Assembly: GCA_021733985.1 (NCBI GenBank)
Contig: JAIPJT010000006.1
Coordinates: 1 to 64,000, forward strand
Length of the DNA: 64,000 bases
Origin: Victivallales bacterium
Lineage (GTDB): Bacteria; Verrucomicrobiota; Lentisphaeria; Victivallales; GWF2-38-69
Direction: 5' to 3'
Part shown: piece after piece, positions 54,287 through 63,293 of the stretch
Numbering within the stretch: the stretch's first letter is position 1
Layout: each line of letters opens with the position of its first letter
Position numbers and translations under genes: made by a program
Notes under the pieces: generated by a model
Told to the model about the DNA's origin: nothing
The model's database searches: none
Seen by the model: the letters and a program-made list of their open reading frames with translations, nothing else

Positions 54287-56377
54287 ATGAAAGAAAAAAC
54301 TTTTGAAAAAGTAAATGATTTAAGTTTAATAAGAAATATAGGAATAATAGCCCATATTGATGCCGGTAAGACTACTCTTACAGAGCGTTTTCTGTATTAT
54401 TCAGGCAAAACTCACAAGATAGGAGATATAGACAATGGTAATACGGTAATGGACTATCTTGATGAAGAAAGGTCAAGAGGTATAACTATTGTTTCCGCTG
54501 CAGCTTCATTTCATTGGCAAGATAAGCTGTATCACCTTATCGATACTCCCGGACATATAGATTTTACTGCCGAGGTCGAAAGGTCTTTGCGTGTTATTTC
54601 CGGAGCTGTTGTAATTTTCAGTGCTGTTGAAGGTGTTGAAGCCCAAAGTGAAAAAGTCTGGAGACAGTCCGAAAAATATAATATATCAAAAATTGCTTTT
54701 ATTAATAAGATGGATAGGATGGGAGCTTCTTTCGATAGGGTTTATGAAGAAATAAAGAATAAATTCAACGGAATTAAGGCTGTCCCCATGCAGATTCCGG
54801 TCGGAGAAGAATCAGAGCTTTCGGGTGTCATAGATCTGTTGAATATGAAATATTTAAAGTTCGGACAGGATGACGGTTCTGAGGTTATAAGAGAAGAAAT
54901 ACCTGAAGAGTTGCCGGTAGAGCATTTAAACCGTTACAGGGATGAAATGCTGTCTACTGTTGCTGAATTTTCGGATGAAATAGCAGAACTGTACCTGGAA
55001 GAAAAGGATATACCTTTAAATTTACTAAAAAGTGAAATCAGAAGGCTTGTTGTTGGAAATAAGTTATGCCCGGTATATTCGGGCTCAGCAAGAAAAAATA
55101 TAGGAGTCCAGTCAGTTATGGATGCCGTTTCTGAATATATGCCATCTCCTCTTGATCAACCCGTGTATAAAGGGCACTCAGTTAAATCGGGTAAAGAAAA
55201 AGAAGTTAATATTAATGATAAAAACTTCTGCGGCCTTATATTTAAACTTGTTGCCAGTGAAACTGCGGACTTGCTTTATATGAGAACTTACAGCGGCACT
55301 CTTTCTGCCGGTTCTATAGTATTCAATCCAAGAACAAAAGAAAAAATAAAAATAAAACGGATTCTAAGGCTGTATTCTAAACGTGTAGAACCTATTGAAG
55401 AAGTCGGGCCGGGTGATATTGTAGGTTTAATAGGTGTAAAAAACACTACTACAGGTGATACTCTCTGTTCTGCAGGAAACCCTGTTGCCCTTGAGGGAGT
55501 CAATTTTCCGGAACCTGTAATATCTATGGCTATAGAGCCCAAATCTTCTAAGAATAAGGATAAACTTGTATCTTCACTTAACCTGTTATGCCGGGAAGAC
55601 CCTACCCTTTCACTGGATGTTCATGAAAGTACCGGTCAGAATATTCTTTCAGGTATGGGGGAGCTCCACCTTGAAATTAACTGCAACCGGCTTGAACGAG
55701 AGTTCAATCTGGATATTAAACACGGTGCACCGAGAGTGGTTTATAGAGAAACGTTAAAACAACATTCTATTGAAACAGGTATATTAACCCAGGCTATAGG
55801 CGAAACTGAATATAACGCAGAAGTTGTTATCCAATTTGAGCCGACAATGCGTTCTGATGTAGGTATTGAGGTTATAAGTAATGTAAAAAACAAATCGAAT
55901 GTACCGAATTCATGGTTGAATTCTGCTGAAGATGCACTGAATAACGGTCTCAGGACCGGCGGAAACTGGGGATACCCGCTGATTTATATAAAAGCCACAA
56001 TCTTAGAGATCAGGGGCACTGCGGATAAAACTATTGACAGTATTGTTGCGGGAGCGGTACTGAATGGAATTCAACGTGCCATTCAGAAAGGTACTAAGCT
56101 TTATGAACCTATTACCAAACTTGAAATAATGAGTCCTGAATCTACTGTAGGCGAAATTACAGGTTTCCTTCAGGCCAGAAGGGCTGTTATTCAGGATATT
56201 GAACCCCTGCCCGATATGAAAAAATTATTGTGTGAAGTGCCTCTGTCTGAAATGTTCGGCTTCAGTAAAGCTCTTCCGAAACTTTCCGGAGGCAGGGCAT
56301 CATTCAGCATGGAGCCATTTGGTTATCAGGAGATTTCCGAAGAACATTTTAATAGAATCATGGGAGTTTCCTCTTAA
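54287..56377 (+). CDS. Elongation factor G paralogue
   Basis: Ribosomal translocase/recycling GTPase, 696 residues. GTPase motifs: G1 AHIDAGKTTLTERFLYYSG, G2 ERSRGITIVSAA, G3 DTPGHIDFTAEVERSL, G4 NKMD, G5 GSA. Domains II-V follow, with SGMGELHLEIN and the domain-IV region EPTMRSDVGIEV. The switch I segment GDIDNGNTVMDYLDEERSRG has the xxxDxGxTVxDxxxxER form seen in mitochondrial-type EF-G2 rather than the MDWMEQEQ form of EF-G1. It is not in a str operon (no rpsL, rpsG or tuf nearby), so I read it as a second EF-G, possibly for recycling. The ribosome binding site is weak. Confidence 0.88.
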   Translation: MKEKTFEKVNDLSLIRNIGIIAHIDAGKTTLTERFLYYSGKTHKIGDIDNGNTVMDYLDEERSRGITIVSAAASFHWQDKLYHLIDTPGHIDFTAEVERSLRVISGAVVIFSAVEGVEAQSEKVWRQSEKYNISKIAFINKMDRMGASFDRVYEEIKNKFNGIKAVPMQIPVGEESELSGVIDLLNMKYLKFGQDDGSEVIREEIPEELPVEHLNRYRDEMLSTVAEFSDEIAELYLEEKDIPLNLLKSEIRRLVVGNKLCPVYSGSARKNIGVQSVMDAVSEYMPSPLDQPVYKGHSVKSGKEKEVNINDKNFCGLIFKLVASETADLLYMRTYSGTLSAGSIVFNPRTKEKIKIKRILRLYSKRVEPIEEVGPGDIVGLIGVKNTTTGDTLCSAGNPVALEGVNFPEPVISMAIEPKSSKNKDKLVSSLNLLCREDPTLSLDVHESTGQNILSGMGELHLEINCNRLEREFNLDIKHGAPRVVYRETLKQHSIETGILTQAIGETEYNAEVVIQFEPTMRSDVGIEVISNVKNKSNVPNSWLNSAEDALNNGLRTGGNWGYPLIYIKATILEIRGTADKTIDSIVAGAVLNGIQRAIQKGTKLYEPITKLEIMSPESTVGEITGFLQARRAVIQDIEPLPDMKKLLCEVPLSEMFGFSKALPKLSGGRASFSMEPFGYQEISEEHFNRIMGVSS

Positions 56378-56555
56378 AGGACGATAATTAGACTGTCCAC
56401 GAAAAGGTATTTCATGGCTTTGATTTTTCTTTTGTACCTGTTTTCTAAATATATTATACAGAACTGTGGGCAAATTTCTACTGAAAATTTGATAATAATT
56501 AGAAGCGTTTAAACAAAAATTCTTTTCGTATAGCTAATTATAGAGGATTTAAATT

Positions 56556-57596
56556 ATGACTAAAAAAGCAAATTCATCATATTCAAATGCAGGAGTGGAT
56601 ATAGATCTCGCACAGAAACTACTGAAAAATGTGAAATCCAGAATAGCTGAATCAAAGCGCTCTGAAGTACTTGCTCCCATAGGCGGTTTCGGAGGACTTT
56701 TTCAGATCGATTTAAGCAAATACAGGAATCCGGTAATGGTGTCGAGTATAGATGGAGTAGGCACCAAGATAATGGTTGCTATTATGATGGAAAAATTTGA
56801 CACAATCGGGTACGATATTGTGCATCACTGTATAAACGATATTGCTGTCCAGGGGGCTGAACCTGTTTATTTTATGGATTATTTTGGAACCGGTAAACTG
56901 AAATCCCCTCAGTATGAAGAAGTTCTTTCCGGAATTGCGGATGCCTGCAGGAATAATAACTGTGCTGTTCTTGGAGGGGAAACTGCAGAAATGCCGGGAA
57001 TGTACGGAGAAGATTTTGATTTAGTGGGCTGCATAACCGGTATAGCTGAAAAAGACAGGCTGATTACCGGACAAAATATAAAGAACGGCCATTATGCTAT
57101 AGGTCTTGCTTCAAATGGGCTGCATACAAATGGATACAGTTTGGCCCGTAATATTCTTTTTAACAAAGCCGGTTACAAACCTGATACTTATCTGGACGAA
57201 TTAGAGGAAACCGTGGGAGAAGCATTGCTTCACCCTCATATATGCTACTGGAATGCTGTCAGAGAACTTTTAAAAGCTGATGTTTCACTGGACGGACTGG
57301 CGCATATTACCGGTGGCGGTCTTTACGATAATGTGCCGAGGATACTCCCTGAGAATGTCTGCGTTGAGTTCGATAAAAATTCTCTACCGGTGCCGCCAAT
57401 ATTCAAGCTTATAAAAAATAAGGGCAGCGTATCAGACAGGGAACTCTATAGAGTTTTTAATATGGGAATAGGCATGGTTCTCTTTGTTCCGGCCGAGGAT
57501 AAAGAGAGAACAGTCAAAATTGCTGAAGAAAACGGCTATAGTGCGGCTATATGCGGAAAAGTCAAGCCGGGGAAACAGAATGTTGAGATTGTTTAG
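56556..57596 (+). CDS. purM: Phosphoribosylformylglycinamidine cyclo-ligase
   Basis: Fifth step of purine synthesis: ATP-dependent ring closure of FGAM to AIR. 346 residues, usual length. Seen: GVDIDLAQKLLKNVKS, APIGGFGGLFQID, VSSIDGVGTKIMVA, HHCINDIAVQGAEPVYFMDY, GGETAEMPGMYGEDFDLVG, LASNGLHTNGYSLAR and AHITGGGLYDNVPRIL, all conserved in PurM. Cytosolic. No other pur gene is adjacent. The upstream 178 bases hold no clear signal, and moeA begins 67 bases downstream. Confidence 0.96.
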   Translation: MTKKANSSYSNAGVDIDLAQKLLKNVKSRIAESKRSEVLAPIGGFGGLFQIDLSKYRNPVMVSSIDGVGTKIMVAIMMEKFDTIGYDIVHHCINDIAVQGAEPVYFMDYFGTGKLKSPQYEEVLSGIADACRNNNCAVLGGETAEMPGMYGEDFDLVGCITGIAEKDRLITGQNIKNGHYAIGLASNGLHTNGYSLARNILFNKAGYKPDTYLDELEETVGEALLHPHICYWNAVRELLKADVSLDGLAHITGGGLYDNVPRILPENVCVEFDKNSLPVPPIFKLIKNKGSVSDRELYRVFNMGIGMVLFVPAEDKERTVKIAEENGYSAAICGKVKPGKQNVEIV

Positions 57597-57663
57597 CAGA
57601 ACAGCATAAAAATACTTCAGAAAAAGCAAAAATTTAATAACAATTGGATTTAGGATTTATATT

Positions 57664-58851
57664 ATGATTACTTTTCAAGAAGCATACAACATTGTATTGA
57701 GCCACTTTAAAGAAATGGCAACAGAAACTGTAGATATAAAAGAAGTACAGGGCAGGATACTGGCCGAAGATATCTACTCAGACATCGACATGCCGCCTTT
57801 TGACAAGTCGGCAATGGACGGCTATGCATGCAAGGCCGAGGATGCACATGGTATACTTGATTTAGTAGAAACTGTACCTGCCGGGGTTGTCCCTGAAAAA
57901 AAAATATTAAAAGGACAATGCTCTAAAATTATGACCGGTGCTGTAATGCCAGAAGGGGCTGATACAGTTATCATAATCGAGGAAAGCGAAGAACACGACG
58001 GTAAAGTAAAATTTGCTCCTCGGAAAAACGGGTTCTTCTATAAGTGTAAAGATAATATCTGTTTTAGGGGGGAAGATATTAAAAACAGTGATGTTGTGTT
58101 GAGAAAAGGGACAAAGATTAAACCTGAGCATATTGCCGTTTTAGCTACTGTCGGCTGTGTTGGACCGCTTGTTTATAAACTCCCGAGAGTCGGCATAATA
58201 GCAACAGGCAGCGAACTGGTTGAACCATATGAGAAGGCGGACGGGCCAAAGATCCGAAACAGCAACAGTTACCAACTCGCGGCTCAGATTGAACGTATTC
58301 CCGCAATACCGGTTTATTACGGAATTGCTGAGGATACAGAAGAAGCAATTGGTTCAGCAATATCTAAAGCGCTGGATGAAAATGATGTTGTCCTTATTTC
58401 AGGCGGTGTTTCTATGGGTGATTTTGATTTGGTCCCGGGAATACTGGCTAAAAACGGGGTGGAACTGTTGTTTGATAAAATTGCAATAAAACCTGGGAAA
58501 CCGCTAAATTTCGGGATTTCTGATAAAGCTGTCTGTTTTGGTCTTCCTGGAAACCCAGTCTCAACATTTGTTCAGTTTGAAATTTTAGTAAAACCTTTCC
58601 TGCATAAAATGATGGGGAATGATTTTAAACCGATAATAATTTCTGCGCAGGTTGGAACAACTATAAAACGAAAAAGAACAGAAAGAGAATCGCTAATTCC
58701 TGTAACTGTTAAAAACGGAAAAGTATATCCTATTGAATATCATGGTTCAGCACATATAAATGCTATGTGTTCGTGTGAGTTCATACTGTCCATCCCAAGA
58801 GGTGTTGGGGAAATAAAAGAAAAGGACGTTGTAAATGTTAGACAGATTTAA
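57664..58851 (+). CDS. moeA: Molybdopterin molybdotransferase MoeA
   Basis: Inserts molybdate (or tungstate) into adenylated molybdopterin. 395 residues, usual length. Motifs: DMPPFDKSAMDGYACKAED, KIMTGAVMPEGADTVIIIEE, VGIIATGSELV, GGVSMGDFDLVPGIL and GLPGNPVSTFVQFEILV. The C-terminal domain IV follows. It heads a moeA-moaA-moaC-MOSC/mogA group; its 3' end overlaps moaA by 17 bases, with AAAGGACG inside moeA serving as the moaA ribosome binding site. The WtpABC transporter at 40 kb would supply metal. Confidence 0.95.
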   Translation: MITFQEAYNIVLSHFKEMATETVDIKEVQGRILAEDIYSDIDMPPFDKSAMDGYACKAEDAHGILDLVETVPAGVVPEKKILKGQCSKIMTGAVMPEGADTVIIIEESEEHDGKVKFAPRKNGFFYKCKDNICFRGEDIKNSDVVLRKGTKIKPEHIAVLATVGCVGPLVYKLPRVGIIATGSELVEPYEKADGPKIRNSNSYQLAAQIERIPAIPVYYGIAEDTEEAIGSAISKALDENDVVLISGGVSMGDFDLVPGILAKNGVELLFDKIAIKPGKPLNFGISDKAVCFGLPGNPVSTFVQFEILVKPFLHKMMGNDFKPIIISAQVGTTIKRKRTERESLIPVTVKNGKVYPIEYHGSAHINAMCSCEFILSIPRGVGEIKEKDVVNVRQI

Positions 58852-59635
58852 CAGAAACGTAAATTACTTAAGAATATCTGTTACCGACAGGTGTAACCAG
58901 AGGTGCGTGTACTGCATGCCAAAAGAAGGAGTTACTCTGTTGAAGCACGAAGATATTTTGTCTTTTGAACAAATTTTGCAGGTCGTGAAGATTGCTGTTG
59001 CCAAATTCGGAATAAATAAAGTTCGACTGACCGGGGGAGAGCCTTTAATTAAGCGCGATATCATTTCACTGGTTCTTATGATTGCGAATGTAGACGGTGT
59101 TGAAGATCTTTCCATGACAACCAACGGTGTACTTCTTAATAAATATGCTTTGCCTCTTAAAGAAGCCGGACTTGACAGACTTAATGTAAGTCTGGATTCT
59201 GTCGACAGAAATGAATATAAAACGATCACAAGATGTGATAATCTTGAAAGGGTGTTGAAAGGACTCGATAAGGCAAAAAAAATTGGATTTAGAAAAATAA
59301 AATTAAATTGTGTTATTGCAGGTGACATGGATAGAAAAAGGGGGCAGGAGGTAAAAAAATATGCGGATAAACACGGTTTCGAGCTGCGTTTTATAAGGCA
59401 GATGGATATTTCTAAAGGCGAATTCTGGCAGGTTGAAGGCGGAGACGGCGGTAACTGTAAAAAATGTAACCGTTTAAGACTGTCGAGTGACGGCAGAATA
59501 TTTCCTTGTCTCTTCAGTGATATATCTTATTCAATAAAAGAGCCGGGAATAGAAGAAGCCTTAAAAAGAGGAATATTAAATAAACCTGAGTCTGGCGAAA
59601 CTGCAGATAACAATTTCAGTTTCATAGGAGGTTAG
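58835..59635 (+). CDS. moaA: Short MoaA-like radical SAM cyclase
   Basis: First step of molybdopterin synthesis from GTP. 266 residues against about 320-340 for typical MoaA. The radical SAM motif CNQRCVYC, the SAM site KVRLTGGEPLIKRDI, MTTNGVLL and LNVSLDSVD are intact. The second cluster motif is present as NCKKCNRLRLSSDGRIFPC, and the C-terminal GG ends the protein (FSFIGG). The missing ~60 residues lie between the barrel strand LRFIRQMD and the second cluster motif, replaced by a short GEFWQVEGGDGG loop. This short form appears natural, since the reading frame is clean. Coupled to moeA. Confidence 0.9.
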   Translation: MLDRFNRNVNYLRISVTDRCNQRCVYCMPKEGVTLLKHEDILSFEQILQVVKIAVAKFGINKVRLTGGEPLIKRDIISLVLMIANVDGVEDLSMTTNGVLLNKYALPLKEAGLDRLNVSLDSVDRNEYKTITRCDNLERVLKGLDKAKKIGFRKIKLNCVIAGDMDRKRGQEVKKYADKHGFELRFIRQMDISKGEFWQVEGGDGGNCKKCNRLRLSSDGRIFPCLFSDISYSIKEPGIEEALKRGILNKPESGETADNNFSFIGG

Positions 59636-59748
59636 GTTTAACAGCAAAGACCGGGGTGGTTTTACAAGTCACGCAGAGAAAAAAAATAAAACATAGTTGC
59701 GTTCTCAGAGCGTTTTCACATCCCATATGCAGTTATAAAAGGATTATT

Positions 59749-60204
59749 ATGAACAATTTATCACATATTGACAAAAGCGATCGACCGGCAATGGTCGATG
59801 TAAGCAGAAAAAAAGAAGTACTGAGAAAAGCTTCAGCTGAAGGAGTCATCTATCTTCAGCAGGACACACTTAAACTTATTCAGAAAAATAAAATAAGAAA
59901 AGGCAATGTATTGGTTACAGCCGAATTGGCGGGAGTCTCCGGAGCTAAAAAAACTTCAGAACTTATACCGCTCTGCCATAATATATTTATAAGTAAGATT
60001 GATGTTAAAGCTGAAATAGTTGATTCAGGAGTAAAAGTAACAGGCGAAGCTGTCTGTACAGGAAAAACCGGTATTGAAATGGAAGCTCTTACAGCTGTAA
60101 ATATTGCTTTGCTAACAATTTATGATATGTGTAAGGCCGTTGATAAAAAAATGAAGATGACTGAAATAAGTCTTATCTCAAAAACTAAAGAAGAGCTCAA
60201 ATAA
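59749..60204 (+). CDS. moaC: Cyclic pyranopterin monophosphate synthase MoaC
   Basis: Converts 3',8-cH2GTP to cPMP. 151 residues from MNNLSHIDKSDRPAMVDVS (the track ORF starts 31 codons too early; AAAAGGATTATT precedes the chosen ATG). Conserved parts: PAMVDVSRKKEVLRKA, GVSGAKKTSELIPLCHNI (catalytic Lys and the LCH motif), GKTGIEMEALTAVNIALLT and DMCKAVDKKM. Cytosolic hexamer in the family. It follows moaA by 113 bases. Confidence 0.95.
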   Translation: MNNLSHIDKSDRPAMVDVSRKKEVLRKASAEGVIYLQQDTLKLIQKNKIRKGNVLVTAELAGVSGAKKTSELIPLCHNIFISKIDVKAEIVDSGVKVTGEAVCTGKTGIEMEALTAVNIALLTIYDMCKAVDKKMKMTEISLISKTKEELK

Positions 60205-60276
60205 GAGATTACCTGCGAAGCATATAGTGAAAAAACAACTTTGCGTTTTCTGCAACTTTAAAAAGAGGATATTATT

Positions 60277-61203
60277 ATGGCTAAAGTTATTTCATTAAAT
60301 ATTTCTGAAGAAAAAGGAACAATTAAAAAACCTGTAGACAAAATAATTGTTGACAGCAGGGGAATACAGGGAGATGCCCATGCCGGACAGTGGCATAGGC
60401 AGATTACTCTTTTATCAAAAGAAAGAATAGAAGAATTTTCCAGAGAAATTGGAAGAAAAGTAAACTACGGTGAATTTGCTGAAAATATAACGACTGAAGG
60501 AATAGACCTGACAAAAGCAAGAATACTTGACAGGTTTAAAATAGGAAAAGTTGAACTTGAAGTTACTCAGATAGGCAAAAAATGCCATGGTGATGCATGT
60601 GCTATTTACAGAGAGGTTGGAAAATGTGTAATGCCTAAAGAGGGGATATTCTGCAGAGTTTTACATGGGGGTAAAATTAATACCGGGGATACGTTAGAGT
60701 ATATACAGAAATCACTGCGTACAGCTGTGGTAACTATAAGTGACCGGGCCAGCAGCGGAGAATATGAAGATTTAAGCGGACCGGAAATTGAAAGAAATGT
60801 AAAAAACTTTTTTGCAGAGAAACCCTGGAGGCTGTTATTCCATAAATTAGTTATCTCTGACGACCCTGAAAACCTTAGAGAAGAGTTAAAGCTGATTGCA
60901 CAAAACGGCTTTGATGTCATTTTTACTACCGGTGGTACCGGGATAGGCCCCAGAGACAACACACCTGAAGCAGTTAACAGCCTGATTGACAAAATTATTC
61001 CCGGAATAATGGAGCATATAAGGGTTAAATACGGCTCAAAAATACCGAATGCTCTGTTGAGCAGATCGGTTGCAGGTACAATCGGCAGGTCTTTAATTTA
61101 TACCCTGCCCGGCAGTGTTAAGGCTGTAAAGGAATATACCGCTGAAATATTACCAACTCTGGAACATTCAATTTTTATGGTAAAAAACATTAATACACAT
61201 TAA
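60277..61203 (+). CDS. MOSC domain - MogA/MoaB molybdopterin adenylyltransferase fusion
   Basis: 308 residues. Residues ~1-145 form a MOSC domain (SRGIQGDAHAGQWHRQITLL, FAENITTEGIDL, GKKCHGDACAIYREVGKCVM with conserved Cys), a fold used for Mo-cofactor sulfur or substrate chemistry. Residues ~148-308 are MogA/MoaB: VVTISDRASSGEYEDLSGP, FTTGGTGIGPRDNTPEA and YTLPGSVKAVKEYT. MogA adenylates molybdopterin before metal insertion by MoeA. The fusion is known in several anaerobes. AAAGAGG precedes the ATG. Together with moeA, moaA and moaC it covers most of the pathway; moaE/moaD are not in this window. Confidence 0.92.
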   Translation: MAKVISLNISEEKGTIKKPVDKIIVDSRGIQGDAHAGQWHRQITLLSKERIEEFSREIGRKVNYGEFAENITTEGIDLTKARILDRFKIGKVELEVTQIGKKCHGDACAIYREVGKCVMPKEGIFCRVLHGGKINTGDTLEYIQKSLRTAVVTISDRASSGEYEDLSGPEIERNVKNFFAEKPWRLLFHKLVISDDPENLREELKLIAQNGFDVIFTTGGTGIGPRDNTPEAVNSLIDKIIPGIMEHIRVKYGSKIPNALLSRSVAGTIGRSLIYTLPGSVKAVKEYTAEILPTLEHSIFMVKNINTH

Positions 61204-61217
61204 ACACGAATTTTGTT

Positions 61218-61907
61218 ATGTCTATAAAAACAGTTTTTGACAACCATTCCGAAGATTATGACAGTTTAAGGCGTAATTTAATTCCGTGTTTTGATGATTT
61301 TTACAGAACAGCTATAGAAATCATCCCTTTTAATGAAAGGAAAAATATTAAGGTGCTTGACCTCGGTGCAGGCACAGGCATTATGTCGGAAATGATTGCT
61401 TTGAAATACCCGGAATCCGAAATTACTCTTATAGACCTTTCTAATAGGATGCTTAATATCGCTAAAAGAAGGCTTTCAAAATTTAATAATAGAATAAAAT
61501 ATATTGAGCAGGATTACTCTATAGGCAAAATTGAAAAAACTTATGATCTGATAATATCTTCTCTTTCTATCCACCACCTCGATAAAAACGAAAAAAAACT
61601 GCTTTACCGGAAATGCTTTAATTCTCTGACTCAGGACGGGGTATTAATTAATGCTGACCAGGTACTAGGTGAAACTGCTGAAATTGACAAAATATACCGT
61701 GATAAATGGATTCAGGATGTAAAAAATAACGGAGTATCAGAAGAAGAGCTTTCCGCGGCATTAGACAGAATGAAGGAAGATAAAATGTCAACATTGCTTT
61801 TTCAGACTACCTGCCTCAAAAATTCAGGCTTTTGCAATGTAAACTGCTGGTATAAAAATTTCAGTTTTGCAGTATTCAGCGGGCAGAAGAAGAAAAAACA
61901 AGAATGA
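61218..61907 (+). CDS. Class I SAM-dependent methyltransferase
   Basis: 229 residues, cytosolic. Motif I IKVLDLGAGTGIMSEMIA, the acidic residue binding the ribose in ITLIDLSNRMLNIAKRRL, and motif IV YDLIISSLSIHHLDKNE, followed by a C-terminal region with a charged KKKK end. The layout resembles the CmoA/ubiquinone-type small-molecule or tRNA methyltransferases. The substrate cannot be assigned. It begins 14 bases after the MOSC-MogA stop, so it is probably cotranscribed with the molybdopterin genes. Convergent with the gene at 61954. Confidence 0.85.
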   Translation: MSIKTVFDNHSEDYDSLRRNLIPCFDDFYRTAIEIIPFNERKNIKVLDLGAGTGIMSEMIALKYPESEITLIDLSNRMLNIAKRRLSKFNNRIKYIEQDYSIGKIEKTYDLIISSLSIHHLDKNEKKLLYRKCFNSLTQDGVLINADQVLGETAEIDKIYRDKWIQDVKNNGVSEEELSAALDRMKEDKMSTLLFQTTCLKNSGFCNVNCWYKNFSFAVFSGQKKKKQE

Positions 61908-61953
61908 ATTCAGCCTAAAACTTATATTTATCATTCAAGCTGTTTAATAGTTT

Positions 61954-62610
61954 TTATTTATTCGTCTTACTGTCTAATAAAGAATTAACTTCATCAAAAA
62001 TAAAATTTATATATGGTGAGTCTGTTTTTTTTACACATCTCCTATATGAATTGCCTGTTCGCTGTACTTTAAAGACTTCATGAAGCTCATCAAGCGGATC
62101 AAGTAAACGTTTATTTATATGTTTTATATAAAATAGACCGCAAATAAACGAAAAACAGGCAATAAATGCTATACCCCATGCTCCTGCAAACCCAAGTCTT
62201 CTCGCTTTTCCCTGTGCGTGAACCATAGCATCTCTGTTTATCGCAGTCAGTTTGCTAATATAAATAATTATTTTAGATATAGAATCCCTGTTACCAGATA
62301 ATGCAGATTTAGAATATTTTTTTATTTGTTTAATAACCTGACTTTCATTTTCTTCTGTTATATTTCCTTCGCATATTTTCAGGAAAGCATAAAATTTCTT
62401 TTTATTTTCAGTTGTAATATTGCTGTTATTTGATTCAGCGAGTACCATCAGCATTTTTTCACATGCCTGAATAGTATGGTCATTTTCAGACATTATTTTA
62501 GCTATTGCAGGACTCATTCTATTTAACAGAGCTATTGAGCTAAAAACTAAGATTAAATTTAAAATTACGAGAAGCCAAGTACCTAAAAGTACAGATTTTT
62601 TAACCAGCAT
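61954..62610 (-). CDS. Membrane sensor-like protein (four-helix-bundle + HAMP, no output domain)
   Basis: 218 residues. Two transmembrane helices (TWLLVILNLILVFSSIALL ~12-30 and WGIAFIACFSFICGLFYI ~145-162) flank a ~115-residue extracytoplasmic helical region, the layout of 4HB_MCP sensor domains. After the second helix a HAMP-like segment follows (KRLLDPLDELHEVFKVQ) and a short tail that ends without a kinase, cyclase or MCP signalling domain. Its ATG lies 1 base after the ktrA stop, so it is probably cotranscribed with K+ uptake genes and could sense a related signal. Function unknown. Confidence 0.65.
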   Translation of the reverse strand: MLVKKSVLLGTWLLVILNLILVFSSIALLNRMSPAIAKIMSENDHTIQACEKMLMVLAESNNSNITTENKKKFYAFLKICEGNITEENESQVIKQIKKYSKSALSGNRDSISKIIIYISKLTAINRDAMVHAQGKARRLGFAGAWGIAFIACFSFICGLFYIKHINKRLLDPLDELHEVFKVQRTGNSYRRCVKKTDSPYINFIFDEVNSLLDSKTNK

Positions 62611-62611
62611 A

Positions 62612-63271
62612 TCAATACACCTTCATTATTTTAGAAATTGCTTCTGCTCTGGAAATTACAATAAGATTATCTTCTCTCATCAAAGTTTTCTGAGGGTCAG
62701 GCAAAGTTATTTCATTAGTTTCTGTATTCCTTACAGCAATTACAGTAATTTCATATTTTTTGGGAAGTGATAAATCCAATAAGCACCGGCCTATAAATTT
62801 ATCAGGCAGGTTTATCTCTGTAATATTCAGGTCATTACCAAGGGGCATTTCGCTTGCAACTTTTGAATATACAAGTTTTGTTGAAAGTCGTCTGCCGAAT
62901 TCTTTTTCTGGATTAACCACCAAGTGTGCTCCAACAAGCTTCAGTATTCGTTCATGTATATCATTACATGATCTTGAAACTATATGTGAAACCCCAGATT
63001 GTCTCATTAGAGCAGTGCAAATTATAGAACTATCCTTTGACTCTTCACCGATTGTGCATATAGCTATATTTATTTGCTTAGAGATTATTTTAGATAATTC
63101 AAGATCGTTCGTTACATCCATTTGGACGGCTTCTATACCTAAACTGGCCGCTTTGTCGACTAACTCTTTGTTTTTATCCAATGCTAACACCTCTACTCCT
63201 TTCTGGAATAAAGACTCTGCAACAGACATACCTAATTGTCCTAATCCAATCACTAAAATTTGTTTTGGCAT
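62612..63271 (-). CDS. KtrA/TrkA-type potassium uptake regulatory protein
   Basis: 219 residues, one RCK_N domain (Rossmann LVIGLGQLGMSVAESLFQKG, with acidic LALDKN) and one RCK_C/TrkA_C domain (~140-219; ITEINLPDKFIGRCLLDLS). The single-repeat length fits KtrA rather than the double TrkA of E. coli. It forms a cytosolic ring binding ATP/ADP or NAD(H) that gates the membrane channel encoded just upstream (22 bases). Order in transcription: ktrB/trkH, ktrA, sensor-like gene. Confidence 0.92.
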   Translation of the reverse strand: MPKQILVIGLGQLGMSVAESLFQKGVEVLALDKNKELVDKAASLGIEAVQMDVTNDLELSKIISKQINIAICTIGEESKDSSIICTALMRQSGVSHIVSRSCNDIHERILKLVGAHLVVNPEKEFGRRLSTKLVYSKVASEMPLGNDLNITEINLPDKFIGRCLLDLSLPKKYEITVIAVRNTETNEITLPDPQKTLMREDNLIVISRAEAISKIMKVY

Positions 63272-63293
63272 AATTAACTATTCCTATTTTTTA

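Noticed and set aside
58864-59328. 154-residue minus-strand ORF
   Set aside because: Antisense of moaA; no recognisable protein.
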